Positions 22,243 to 31,536 of a stretch of 54,568 bases of DNA are shown piece by piece. The DNA is taken from the NCBI GenBank assembly GCA_905620445.1, contig CAJQTP010000012.1, positions 1-54,568 of the forward strand. Reading direction: 5' to 3'. The notes below the pieces were generated by a model. It had not been told where the DNA came from. It did not search any database and saw only the letters and a list, made by a program, of their open reading frames with translations. Position numbers and translations under genes: made by a program. The number at the start of each line of letters is the position of its first letter. Positions within the stretch are counted from its first letter, which is position 1. The DNA is from an uncultured Candidatus Thioglobus sp. Its GTDB lineage: Bacteria > Pseudomonadota > Gammaproteobacteria > PS1 > Pseudothioglobaceae.

Positions 22243-24096
22243 TTAATCTGTTGAATTTAGTTCAACTGGATTTTTAATAAAATACTCATCTAATAGCTCC
22301 CTTGCCAATGGCGCTGCTTTAGAGCTTCCACTGCCTGCATTTTCAACAATAATAGCTATTGCAACTTGTGGGTCTTCAATCGGTGCAAACCCAGTAAATA
22401 GTGCATGATCCCTTAATTTTTCTTCAATATTTTCAGCAATATATTCTTCTTCTGGATCAAGTCCAAAAACCTGCGCAGTGCCGGTTTTTCCAGCCAGGCT
22501 ATACTGAAGCTTATTGTTCAGTCTCTTGGCTGTTCCAAATTTTCCGTATACCGTTTGTTTCATTCCCTCAATAATTAACTCCCAGTTGCTAATGTCTTTT
22601 ATAGGTATTTGTTGCGCTTTGGGGTTGCGTTCTTCAAAAAAATCGCCATTTTTTGATTGAGAGTGCATCATTACTTGGGGCGTTAATAGCTGGCCTTTAT
22701 TTGCAATAGCTGCTGTTGCTAAAGCAAGCTGAAGAGGGCTTGAAGTCATAAAGCCTTGACCAATTCCTGTGATAAGGGTTTCACCTCTATACCAAGGCTC
22801 ATCCTTGTTAATCTTTTTCCATTCTCTGGACGGAAGGATTCCTCCAAGCTCTCCAGGCAAGTCAATCCCTGTTTTTTTGCCAAATTGAAAATATGAAAGA
22901 CTGTCATGGATTTGATCAATACCCATATTGAAAGCTAAGTCATAGAAAAATACATCGCATGATTGAGCGATAGCCTCAATTACATTTACTTTTCCATGAC
23001 CAGTCCGCTTCCAGTCGTTAAACTTTCTAGAATAATTATTTAATTTGTAGTATCCTGGACAAAAAGTGCTATGCTTAATGGTTATATTGTTTAGCTCTAA
23101 ACCAGCCAGGGCAACCATTGGCTTGATAGTTGAGCCAGGAGGGTAGAGCCCCTTAATGCTTCTATCAAAGAGTGGCAAATCTTCGTTACTACTGAGCTCA
23201 TTATATCTTTCTACTGATATCCCATTAACAAACCAATTTGGATCGAATGAGGGGGTACTTACTAGACTCAGTATTGCCCCATCTTTAACATTGATAAGCG
23301 CTATAACGCCCCTACTATCACCCAGAAGGGATTCAGCCTTAAGTTGTAAGTCAATATCAATATTTAAGTAGATGTCTTGCCCAGCAATGGAGGGGGTTAT
23401 AATTCTAGTGTCTACTATACGACCCGCAACATTTCTCTCAATTTGTTTTATACCAGACTCGCCATGAAGTAGCCTTTCATATTGTTTTTCAATGCCTGTT
23501 TTTCCAACAAAATTTGTACCATTATAATTTTTTTTATCATAATTACTTTTTTCTTTTTGATTCATTGAAGAGACATAACCAATAAGATGAGAACTCGAAG
23601 CGCCATATGGATAAACGCGATGAAAGTATGGCTCAACCTCAACCCCAGGTAGCTGATTTTTTATAAGAAATGAAGCAACTGATGACTCAGAAAGATTAAA
23701 TTTTACGGGTATGTTATGAAATTTTTTAAAGCGACTTAATTTTTTATTAAATTTTTTGATATCTTCATAACTAATTAAATCACTTATTTCTAACTCTATT
23801 AATGTTTCATTTAAATTAGTGACCTTTTCTGGAGTGATTGTCAAAATATAAGAAAATTCATTGGTTGCTAAAACTTTCCCATTTCGATCTAGAATGTCAC
23901 CTCTAATTGGAGTGATCGGGAGGTTTTGCATTTGATTGCCAAGCGCTTCTTCTAAATAATAGTCATGCTTAGTTACTTGGAGATTAAAGAGTCTTAGTAT
24001 TAAGATCAATGTAATCAAAAGCATTATGACCGCAGAAAGAATTACTCTTGATTTGAATACTGTCTTTTCGCGTTTAATGTTTCCGATTTTTTCCAT
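22243..24096 (-). CDS. mrdA: Penicillin-binding protein 2 (elongation transpeptidase)
   Basis: PBP2 crosslinks peptidoglycan in the rod-elongation machine. The 617-aa protein has one N-terminal membrane anchor (about residues 16-37), a dimerisation/pedestal region, and a transpeptidase domain with GSTIKP (SxxK nucleophile), SCD (SxN position) and AGKTGTAQV (KTG). It is the last gene of mreB-mreC-mreD-mrdA. Its usual partner rodA does not follow; tgt comes next on the other strand. Confidence 0.96.
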   Translation of the reverse strand: MEKIGNIKREKTVFKSRVILSAVIMLLITLILILRLFNLQVTKHDYYLEEALGNQMQNLPITPIRGDILDRNGKVLATNEFSYILTITPEKVTNLNETLIELEISDLISYEDIKKFNKKLSRFKKFHNIPVKFNLSESSVASFLIKNQLPGVEVEPYFHRVYPYGASSSHLIGYVSSMNQKEKSNYDKKNYNGTNFVGKTGIEKQYERLLHGESGIKQIERNVAGRIVDTRIITPSIAGQDIYLNIDIDLQLKAESLLGDSRGVIALINVKDGAILSLVSTPSFDPNWFVNGISVERYNELSSNEDLPLFDRSIKGLYPPGSTIKPMVALAGLELNNITIKHSTFCPGYYKLNNYSRKFNDWKRTGHGKVNVIEAIAQSCDVFFYDLAFNMGIDQIHDSLSYFQFGKKTGIDLPGELGGILPSREWKKINKDEPWYRGETLITGIGQGFMTSSPLQLALATAAIANKGQLLTPQVMMHSQSKNGDFFEERNPKAQQIPIKDISNWELIIEGMKQTVYGKFGTAKRLNNKLQYSLAGKTGTAQVFGLDPEEEYIAENIEEKLRDHALFTGFAPIEDPQVAIAIIVENAGSGSSKAAPLARELLDEYFIKNPVELNSTD

Positions 24097-24109
24097 ACCG
24101 ACAGATTAA

Positions 24110-24577
24110 TTATTGCTTAAGTTTTGCTAATAGGAGGCGAATGAGGGGCCATAAAAGCGCACTAGTAAATGGTGAAAGTAAGATTAACCATTTAATATTT
24201 AGTCCATTAACCAATGAGTGAATTAATAAAAACGTAATTAAATAAATTAGAGTGCTTATAAAAATATAAACCTGCTGGGTTGTTATGTTTGAAACAAAAA
24301 AAGATTTTTTAACATTTAAAATAAAAGCAGAGCTCAGAACTAGTGCAAGTGCATTTTGACCTAAGATTCCCCCTTGAAGTACATCAAGGAGTATTCCAAG
24401 AATAAATGCAGAAGTAAAGACACTCTTACCATTTGAATAAATCAACCAGTAGATAAAAAAAGATAACAGCCAAAAAGGAGAGATAAGCTCTAGAAAAGAT
24501 GGCAGCGAGATTGCACCAATGATAAATGCAATAATAGATATTTTAATTAGGAGAAAAAGGTGAGTTGTATTAGTCAT
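24110..24577 (-). CDS. mreD: MreD, rod-shape membrane protein
   Basis: MreD is a small integral membrane component of the elongation complex, associated with MreC and PBP2. About five hydrophobic segments fill the 155-aa protein. The call rests on hydrophobicity and on its place between mreC and mrdA, since sequence is poorly conserved in this family. I chose the ATG at 24577 (MTNTTHLFLL), which overlaps mreC by 8 nt. A TTG five codons upstream is a less likely start. Confidence 0.88.
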   Translation of the reverse strand: MTNTTHLFLLIKISIIAFIIGAISLPSFLELISPFWLLSFFIYWLIYSNGKSVFTSAFILGILLDVLQGGILGQNALALVLSSAFILNVKKSFFVSNITTQQVYIFISTLIYLITFLLIHSLVNGLNIKWLILLSPFTSALLWPLIRLLLAKLKQ

Positions 24578-25373
24578 TTTTTTCTTTAACAATAAGAACC
24601 AGTTCTAATTTATTCATATTTTGAGTTGGCTGAAGTGAAATTGATAAGAATGAAGCATCTATTGTGTCATTGATTGCAGTTACTCTTCCAACAAGATATC
24701 CTGATGGATACAAATTACCAATCCCACTAGTAAGGAAAATGTCTCCTACTTTGACATCTGAGTCCAAAGGTACAAATTCAATTATCATGCCATTTGCATT
24801 TGATGCTACTCCCTTGGTGATACCTCTAATTCCATTTCTTGAGTTTTTAACGGGCATGTGTTGAGTGGGATCAGTGAGCAGTCGAACGGTTGAATACATA
24901 GGGGTAACTTGCGTAATTTGACCAACAGCACCATCTGAGCCAACTATAAGCTGGGACAGCGCCGCTCCGTCATTAGATCCCTTGCCAATAATAATTTTTT
25001 TGGATAGCCTAGACTGAGAGATTGATTTAACATGGGCAAGCTTAACATCATGATTTGGTATTTCATAGCTCGAATCTAGTAGCTTTGATATTTTTTGATT
25101 TTCTAAAGCTAGATTATTGTAGGTTTGAAGTCTTACTTTAAGTTCAATTAATTGACCTTGTAGGTAATCATTCTCACTAATTAATTTGTCATTGTCAGCA
25201 CCCTTGTCATTAACCCATCCAATAACTTGGCTAGGCAAGTCAACAACTACATAAATTGGACTAAGGAGAGTTAGGGTGAACTTTTTAAAGTTATCTAAAT
25301 AAGAAAAGCGGGTATCAAATACAATTAAGATTATTGATAAAAAAACGGGTACTAAAAGTTTTAAAAGCCGCAT
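24570..25373 (-). CDS. mreC: MreC, rod-shape-determining protein
   Basis: MreC is a bitopic periplasmic scaffold that activates PBP2. The 267-aa protein has an N-terminal membrane segment (about residues 6-24), a coiled coil (about 60-105) and a beta-barrel domain with IIGKGSNDGAALSQLIVGSDGAVGQI-type features and the TSGIGNLYPSGYLVGRV segment. It lies 25 nt downstream of mreB and overlaps mreD. Confidence 0.94.
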   Translation of the reverse strand: MRLLKLLVPVFLSIILIVFDTRFSYLDNFKKFTLTLLSPIYVVVDLPSQVIGWVNDKGADNDKLISENDYLQGQLIELKVRLQTYNNLALENQKISKLLDSSYEIPNHDVKLAHVKSISQSRLSKKIIIGKGSNDGAALSQLIVGSDGAVGQITQVTPMYSTVRLLTDPTQHMPVKNSRNGIRGITKGVASNANGMIIEFVPLDSDVKVGDIFLTSGIGNLYPSGYLVGRVTAINDTIDASFLSISLQPTQNMNKLELVLIVKEKND

Positions 25374-25398
25374 TATTAATCCTTCGACTTATCTTGAT

Positions 25399-26439
<1,041 letters not shown>

Positions 26440-26474
26440 CTAGCAAAAAAATGATTAAAATGAAAAGAGATTAT

Positions 26475-26503
26475 AATATATTCTTCTTTAATATACTTGA
26501 CAA
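26475..26503 (-). promoter_or_regulatory. Candidate sigma-70 promoter of mreBCD-mrdA
   Basis: Reading the minus strand, TTGTCA (26503-26498) and TATATT (26480-26475) are spaced by exactly 17 nt. They lie about 45-75 nt upstream of the mreB ATG. Each hexamer has one mismatch to consensus. The overlapping plus-strand TTGACA at 26497 is too close to the fumarase ATG to serve that gene. Confidence 0.5.
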
Positions 26504-26522
26504 TAGATAAATCCAATTAAAT

Positions 26523-28019
26523 ATGATCATTAAACAAGACCACTTAGTAGAAAGTATCCATTCGGCATTGCAGTATATTTCTTATTATCACTCACCTGAT
26601 TTTATTAGTGCGATGGTATCTGCTTATGAAAGAGAAACGAATCAAAGCGCAAAAAATGCAATATCACAGATTTTAATAAACTCTAAAATGTGCGCGCTTG
26701 GTAAAAGGCCCATTTGCCAAGACACTGGAATTGTTAATGTATTTGTTGAAGTTGGGATGAACATTCAGTGGGACGCACAACTTTCTCTTGAAGACATGAT
26801 TAATGAAGGAGTAAGGAGGGCTTACAATGAGCCTGATAACCGCTTAAGGGCTTCAATCGTTAGTGACCCATTATTTAGTAGAAAAAATACCCAAGACAAT
26901 ACACCCGCCGTTATTCACACCAAGCTTGTTAAAGGAGATAAATTAGACATTACGGTTGCGGCTAAGGGGGGTGGCTCTGAAAACAAATCAAAATTTACAG
27001 TATTAAATCCCGATGACAATCTGACGGACTGGGTTCTCAAAACAATTCCAACAATGGGTGCGGGCTGGTGCCCTCCAGGAATGATCGGTATCGGAGTGGG
27101 CGGAACTGCTGAAAAAGCAATGCTAATGGCCAAATCAGCGCTCATGGATCCAATCGATATTAATCACATTAAAGATAAAAGTAATCCTACTGAAATAGAA
27201 TCCCTAAGAATTGATTTATTTAATAAGATCAACGCACTTGGAATTGGCGCCCAGGGTCTGGGCGGACTAACAACGGTTCTGGACGTTAAGATTCAGGACT
27301 ACCCAACACATGCAGCCTCACTTCCAGTTGCAATGATTCCAAACTGCGCGGCTACAAGGCATGTTCACTTTACGTTAGATGGCTCTGGAGTTGCTGAATT
27401 GCCAGAGGTTGATTTAAGTCTCTATCCAGACTTGGATATGGACGTTTCTAAGTATACAAAGGTAGATTTAAATAATCTAAATCAGTCTCAAATGGAGCAT
27501 TGGAATATTGGAGATACACTGCTTTTGTCCGGAACAATTATTACTGGAAGGGACGCTGCCCATAAGCGCCTTAAGTCAATGATTGATAGCGGTGAGGGGC
27601 TGCCCGAAGGTGTTAACTTTGACAATAAATTCATATATTATGTCGGGCCGGTTGATGCTGTGGGCGATGAAGTAATAGGTCCTGCAGGGCCAACAACCGC
27701 ATCAAGAATGGATAAATTTACTGACATGATGCTTGAAAACACAGGAATCTTAGGAATGATTGGTAAGGCTGAGCGCGGTGAAGCAACCATTCAAAGTATT
27801 AAAAAACACAAGGCAAGCTACTTAATTGCAGTTGGCGGCGCAGCTTACTTGATTTCTAAGTCCATTAAGAAGGCAAAAGTTTTGGCCTTTGAAGAGATGG
27901 GCATGGAGGCGATCTATGAGCTTGAGGTTAAAGATATGCCGGTAACTGTTGCGGTCGACACTGATGGAGAGAATATCCATAAAGTATTGGATAATATCCC
28001 TGTAACTTTCAACAGTTAA
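26523..28019 (+). CDS. Class I fumarate hydratase (4Fe-4S)
   Basis: This enzyme interconverts fumarate and malate in the TCA cycle. The 498-aa single chain fuses the alpha-type catalytic part and the C-terminal beta-type (swivel) part. The likely cluster ligands are Cys65 (RPICQDTG), the Cys in GAGWCPPGMIG and the Cys in MIPNCAATRHV. The beta domain contains GTIITGRDAAHKRL and YVGPVDAVGDEVIGPAGPTT. It is an oxygen-sensitive family, unlike FumC. The gene diverges from mreB. Tartrate dehydratase is related, but the fused architecture favours fumarase. Confidence 0.92.
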   Translation: MIIKQDHLVESIHSALQYISYYHSPDFISAMVSAYERETNQSAKNAISQILINSKMCALGKRPICQDTGIVNVFVEVGMNIQWDAQLSLEDMINEGVRRAYNEPDNRLRASIVSDPLFSRKNTQDNTPAVIHTKLVKGDKLDITVAAKGGGSENKSKFTVLNPDDNLTDWVLKTIPTMGAGWCPPGMIGIGVGGTAEKAMLMAKSALMDPIDINHIKDKSNPTEIESLRIDLFNKINALGIGAQGLGGLTTVLDVKIQDYPTHAASLPVAMIPNCAATRHVHFTLDGSGVAELPEVDLSLYPDLDMDVSKYTKVDLNNLNQSQMEHWNIGDTLLLSGTIITGRDAAHKRLKSMIDSGEGLPEGVNFDNKFIYYVGPVDAVGDEVIGPAGPTTASRMDKFTDMMLENTGILGMIGKAERGEATIQSIKKHKASYLIAVGGAAYLISKSIKKAKVLAFEEMGMEAIYELEVKDMPVTVAVDTDGENIHKVLDNIPVTFNS

Positions 28020-28068
28020 ACAAAGTTTTAGTTAATTTTAGCACTCCTTAATCGAAGTATTCCTAGCG

Positions 28069-28074
28069 TATAAT
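28069..28074 (+). promoter_or_regulatory. -10 box of the rnpB promoter
   Basis: A perfect TATAAT ends 8 nt before the inferred 5' end of the RNase P RNA, which is the expected spacing to a transcription start. The -35 region about 17 nt upstream is weak (CCTTAA). Confidence 0.6.
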
Positions 28075-28082
28075 TTTCCCTT

Positions 28083-28430
28083 GAAGTTGGCCGGATGGTC
28101 GCCGAGTGCAATTGCACTGGGAGGAAAGTCCGGGCTCCAAAGAGCAAAGTGCTAGTTAACGGCTAGGCGCAGTGATGCGACGGAAAGTGCAGCAGAAAAT
28201 AAACCGCCTGTTTCGATAGGTAAGGGTGAAATGGTGTGGTAAGAGCGCACCGCGCACTTAGTGATAAGTGTGGCATGGTAAACCCCACTTGGAGCAAGCT
28301 CAAATAGGGAGGCATTGGCGCTGCTCGCGTTGTCTTCGGGTAGAGTGCTCAAGATGCTTGGTGACAAGTATCGTAGATGAATGACTATCAAGGCTTCGGC
28401 CGAACAGAACCCGGCTTATAGGCCAACTTC
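28083..28430 (+). ncRNA. rnpB: RNase P RNA (type A)
   Basis: This catalytic RNA removes the 5' leader of pre-tRNAs. The ends GAAGTTGGCC (28083-28092) and GGCCAACTTC (28421-28430) form helix P1. The conserved GAGGAAAGTCCGGGCTCC-like segment (about 28121-28138) and the 3' element ACAGAACCCGGCTTATAGGCC are present. The 348-nt length and layout fit the ancestral A type of gammaproteobacteria. Confidence 0.97.
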
Positions 28431-28592
28431 AAATCTTTATTTTCTTATAACTGCGGCCCATATTACATAAAAACCAAAATTATAATTACTGACTAGTTAT
28501 TTTTAATTGCTGTAATTATTCAGGTTCAAATTTTATATAAAGGTATTTCTTAAGGTTATACTGTGGGTTTTTATAGTCAACTCTAAATTAAT

Positions 28593-28922
28593 ATGAGCTA
28601 TATTTACTTGGCGCTTGCAATTGCAGCTGAAGTTGCTGCAACAAGTTTACTTAAGGCTACTGAAGAGTTTTCAAGACTCGTTCCAACTACATTTCTTGTA
28701 GTTTTCTATATCATTTCTTTTTATCTTATGACGCTTGCTCTAAGGGATCTTCCTTTAGGTGTTGTGTACGCAGTTTGGTCAGGATTAGGCATTGTTTTAG
28801 TTGCGTGTGTTGGCGCATTTGTGTACAAAGAAATCCCAGACCTTGGATCACTCATTGGAATGTCTTTAATTCTTTCTGGCGTTGTTGTGATGCACTTATT
28901 TTCTACCTCTGTTAGACATTAA
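28593..28922 (+). CDS. Small multidrug resistance (SMR) family transporter, EmrE-like
   Basis: The 109-aa protein has four hydrophobic helices, the SMR length. The membrane-embedded essential Glu of the family is at residue 13 (AIAAEVAAT). The segment LPLGVVYAVWSGLGIVLVA is characteristic of the EmrE branch. Such proteins exchange protons for cationic compounds. It is followed after only 2 nt by the EutA-like gene, so they are almost certainly co-transcribed. That pairing suggests export of a metabolite or toxic analogue rather than general drug resistance (inference). Confidence 0.9.
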   Translation: MSYIYLALAIAAEVAATSLLKATEEFSRLVPTTFLVVFYIISFYLMTLALRDLPLGVVYAVWSGLGIVLVACVGAFVYKEIPDLGSLIGMSLILSGVVVMHLFSTSVRH

Positions 28923-28924
28923 TT

Positions 28925-29659
28925 ATGACTATTGAATCAAAAAAATATACTATCTCAAAAACTTTAACTAGAAATATTGAGAGGCCATCAGTCGGCTTAA
29001 TCGTTTTAAATACTGATTTCACTTTTGAGCGTGACTTTGTGAGAATGTATACTGATCAAAAGCCAAACTATAACTTTTATTTCAACCGAATTCACTTTGC
29101 AAATCCTATGACCCCAGAGTCTTTAGCTGCAATTGGTGATGATTTAACTGAAGCTGCCGCTCTAATACTCCCAAATTATGATCTTGATCTAGTTGTCTTT
29201 AATTGCACCTCTTCATCATCTATTGTTGGTGATGAGGCAATAGAACTTGCAATTCATGAAAGCAAGCCAACTGCAAAAGTTCTTTCCACCTCCCAAGCGG
29301 TTGTTGCAAATTTCAAAGCGCGAGGCTTTAAAAAGATTAGTGTTCTAACTCCCTATAGTGAAGAGGTTTCCTCTCTTTTAAGGGGCTACTTAGAGCGAAA
29401 TGGCGTTGAAATGGTATCTTCAATGCATATGGATATGAGTGATGATCGAGATGTTGCTATGCTTCCAGCTGATGAAATAATTTCAGCAGCAAAGGCGGCA
29501 ATTCATGAGGATGCTGATGCGATCTTTATATCGTGCACAGCAATGAGATCTGCTGAGATCATTCCTGAAATAGAGGCTGCTATCGGCAAGCCCGTCTTCA
29601 CTTCGAACCAAGCCACTTTTGATCAGATCTCTAAGATAATAAATCAAATAAATAACTAG
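28925..29659 (+). CDS. Asp/Glu racemase superfamily protein, EutA/maleate isomerase-like
   Basis: The 244-aa protein has the two-cysteine layout of the racemase/maleate isomerase/arylmalonate decarboxylase superfamily: one Cys in LVVFNCTSSSSIVG (N-terminal lobe) and one in AIFISCTAMRSAEII (C-terminal lobe). Two Cys suggest isomerase or racemase chemistry rather than one-Cys decarboxylation. Relatives include EutA of ectoine-use operons, also found near Lrp regulators and EutD/DoeA hydrolases, as here. Substrate cannot be read from sequence. It is co-transcribed with the SMR gene. Confidence 0.8.
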   Translation: MTIESKKYTISKTLTRNIERPSVGLIVLNTDFTFERDFVRMYTDQKPNYNFYFNRIHFANPMTPESLAAIGDDLTEAAALILPNYDLDLVVFNCTSSSSIVGDEAIELAIHESKPTAKVLSTSQAVVANFKARGFKKISVLTPYSEEVSSLLRGYLERNGVEMVSSMHMDMSDDRDVAMLPADEIISAAKAAIHEDADAIFISCTAMRSAEIIPEIEAAIGKPVFTSNQATFDQISKIINQINN

Positions 29660-29714
29660 ATTTTTTGTATTTTACTTTGAATTAATGAGTAATAACTTTT
29701 CAAATTTTGTGAAG

Positions 29715-29728
29715 TATTGTTAACAATA
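29715..29728. promoter_or_regulatory. Perfect 14-bp palindrome, candidate operator 1
   Basis: TATTGTTAACAATA is perfectly symmetric. It lies about 117 nt upstream of the Lrp/AsnC-type regulator gene and shares the core ATTGTTRACAAT with a second copy at the promoter. It is probably a binding site for the adjacent regulator (inference). Confidence 0.5.
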
Positions 29729-29776
29729 AAATCAATATCTTGTCAAATAGTTTTATTTAACCTTACATTTTAGATT

Positions 29777-29808
29777 ATTGTTGACAATTATTGATTTCTA
29801 TATATTAT
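29777..29808 (+). promoter_or_regulatory. Promoter of the Lrp/AsnC-type regulator with overlapping operator 2
   Basis: A perfect TTGACA (29781-29786) and TATTAT (29803-29808) are spaced by 16 nt, about 35 nt upstream of the ATG. The near-palindrome ATTGTTGACAAT (29777-29788) covers the -35 box. It repeats the core of the palindrome centred 61 bp upstream. Such overlap is typical of autorepression. Confidence 0.6.
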
Positions 29809-29844
29809 GTTTTAGGTAATATCAACTAAATTTAATAGCCTAAT

Positions 29845-30336
29845 ATGCACAAGCTTGATGAAAGAGACATTCAGATATTGGTCATTCTTCAAGAAGAAGG
29901 AAGAATAACTAAAACTGCGCTTGCAGATAAGCTTAACTTATCTCTCACCCCTTCTTGGGATAGGCTTCAAAGGTTAGAGCAGGCTGGAATTATTGAAAGC
30001 TATGGTGCAAATTTATCCTCTTCATTTTTAGATGACTTCCATCTTGTGATTACTGAAGTAGAGCTTGAGAGTCATAAACAGGGTGAGTTTAATCGATTTG
30101 AGCAGGCTATTGTAGAGTTTGATGAGGTGCTCTCGTGCTGGTCAGTTGGCGGAGCATTAGACTATGTCTTGAAAGTTCTTGTGAAAGATGTAGTAGAATA
30201 TCAAAGTTTCATAAAGAAAGTCCTTAATGCCGATATTGGGCTTAACCGCTATTTTAGTTATGCAGTTTTAAATACAATCAAAGATAGCAATCAAATTCCA
30301 GAGAGCTTAATTAAAAAATCAAGTATAGCTAAGTAA
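29845..30336 (+). CDS. Lrp/AsnC family transcriptional regulator
   Basis: The 163-aa protein has an N-terminal winged helix-turn-helix (residues about 4-55: KLDERDIQILVILQEEGRITKT then LADKLNLSLTPSWDRLQRLEQ) and a C-terminal RAM ligand-binding domain (about 65-145). Members respond to amino acids or related ligands. In ectoine-degrading bacteria an AsnC-type regulator (DoeX) sits beside doeA; here the neighbour is the DoeA-like gene, facing it. It probably controls this cluster and itself through the palindromes upstream. Confidence 0.92.
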   Translation: MHKLDERDIQILVILQEEGRITKTALADKLNLSLTPSWDRLQRLEQAGIIESYGANLSSSFLDDFHLVITEVELESHKQGEFNRFEQAIVEFDEVLSCWSVGGALDYVLKVLVKDVVEYQSFIKKVLNADIGLNRYFSYAVLNTIKDSNQIPESLIKKSSIAK

Positions 30337-30339
30337 GCG

Positions 30340-31518
30340 CTATTTGACTAATAACTTCCTGGGAACATTTGACAGGCATTCACCACCATTGCTTCCAACA
30401 CGAATACTCTCAGTCATTTCAAATCCCCAGTCATCAAACCAGATGGCAGGCATAAAATGAAAAGTCATATTTTCTTCAAGAATAGTATGATCTGTCCCTC
30501 GAAGACTCATCGTGCGCTCACCCCAGTCAGGTGGGTAACTGCAACCAATAGGGTAGCCGCATCGATTATTTTTTTCGTAACCATGTTTTTTAAGGGTTGC
30601 AGTAAAGTTATCTGAAATTTGAGCACAGGTATTGCCCGGCTTAAACATCTCGATAGCATTTTCAATGCATTCATTAATTACTTTTTCGATATCTAAGTAC
30701 TGCTGAGGAGGCGTTCCTAAAAACAACGTTCTTGAGCAAGGACAGTGATATCTTGCGTACGCTCCTCCCAACTCTAAAAACATGCCTTCATTATTTTTCA
30801 GTGGCTCATCATTCCATGTCATGTGACAGGCCGCCGCCTCTTCTCCTGCGCCAATAAGAGGAACGAATGAGGCATAGTCTCCATAATGCCCTTGATGCCC
30901 TTGAACTCCTGCGTGATATATTTCAGCTACCAAGTCATTTTTCTTCATTCCTGGTTTTGCTACCTGCATAACCCTTTCATAAACTCCTTCGATAACCTTG
31001 CCTGCACGTTTCATGTATGTAATTTCAGTTTCAGATTTAACCGCTCTTTGCCAGTTAACTAGGCCTGTCTGATCACTAAAAGTTGCTGCAGGAAGTGAGC
31101 TATATAATGACTCTGCGGCTCTGGCAGAGAAATAATAGTTGTCTTTTTCTAGGCCAATTCTTTTATTATGGAGACCTTTTTCTTTTAGGATGTTTGCAAG
31201 GAACTCCATTGGATGCCTTTCTGGGCTCATCACATAATCATCGGGATATGAGAGGATATTATTTAACTCAAGGTCTGTAGTAAGTTCTGCCCCTTTTGCA
31301 TCTATCCCTCTGCCATACCAAAAAAGACCACCATCTGTTGTAATTACAACGCATTGATGGACATAAAATGACCAGCCATCATATCCCGTTAACCAGAACA
31401 TATTAGCAGGGTCGTAAACAATTAAAACTTCTACATTTAAAGCATTCATTGACTTGCGAGTCTTTAATTGTCTTTCAAGGTATTCTTCTTTTTCAAATCT
31501 TCTTCTCTCTTGTTTCAT
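30340..31518 (-). CDS. doeA: M24-fold hydrolase, ectoine hydrolase (DoeA/EutD)-like
   Basis: DoeA opens the ring of ectoine to N-acetyl-diaminobutyrate. The 392-aa protein has the N-terminal creatinase-like domain with NMFWLTGYDGWSFYVHQCV and a pita-bread domain. Canonical M24 metal ligands are not kept: the usual Asp positions read FLELGG and RYHCPCSRT, a pattern I recall from DoeA/EutD, with Glu249 at the place of the proposed catalytic Glu. The C-terminal half has GYPIGCSYPPDWGERTMSLR. The start is ATG 31518 after GGAGAAC; a GTG lies one codon upstream. It is co-transcribed with the PLP enzyme. No doeB deacetylase is in the window, so the true substrate may differ. Confidence 0.82.
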   Translation of the reverse strand: MKQERRRFEKEEYLERQLKTRKSMNALNVEVLIVYDPANMFWLTGYDGWSFYVHQCVVITTDGGLFWYGRGIDAKGAELTTDLELNNILSYPDDYVMSPERHPMEFLANILKEKGLHNKRIGLEKDNYYFSARAAESLYSSLPAATFSDQTGLVNWQRAVKSETEITYMKRAGKVIEGVYERVMQVAKPGMKKNDLVAEIYHAGVQGHQGHYGDYASFVPLIGAGEEAAACHMTWNDEPLKNNEGMFLELGGAYARYHCPCSRTLFLGTPPQQYLDIEKVINECIENAIEMFKPGNTCAQISDNFTATLKKHGYEKNNRCGYPIGCSYPPDWGERTMSLRGTDHTILEENMTFHFMPAIWFDDWGFEMTESIRVGSNGGECLSNVPRKLLVK

Positions 31519-31536
31519 CACGTTCTCCTTAACTTC

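Noticed and set aside
26497..26502. Perfect TTGACA as -35 of the fumarase gene
   Set aside because: A 17-nt spacer would place the -10 box on the fumarase start codon; the minus-strand TTGTCA/TATATT pair for mreB is better placed.
30340..31518. DoeA-like protein as DddP (DMSP lyase) or prolidase
   Set aside because: The metal-ligand Asp/His positions of M24 peptidases and the DddP sequence pattern are absent, whereas the GYDGWSFYVHQC and RYHCP segments fit ectoine hydrolases.
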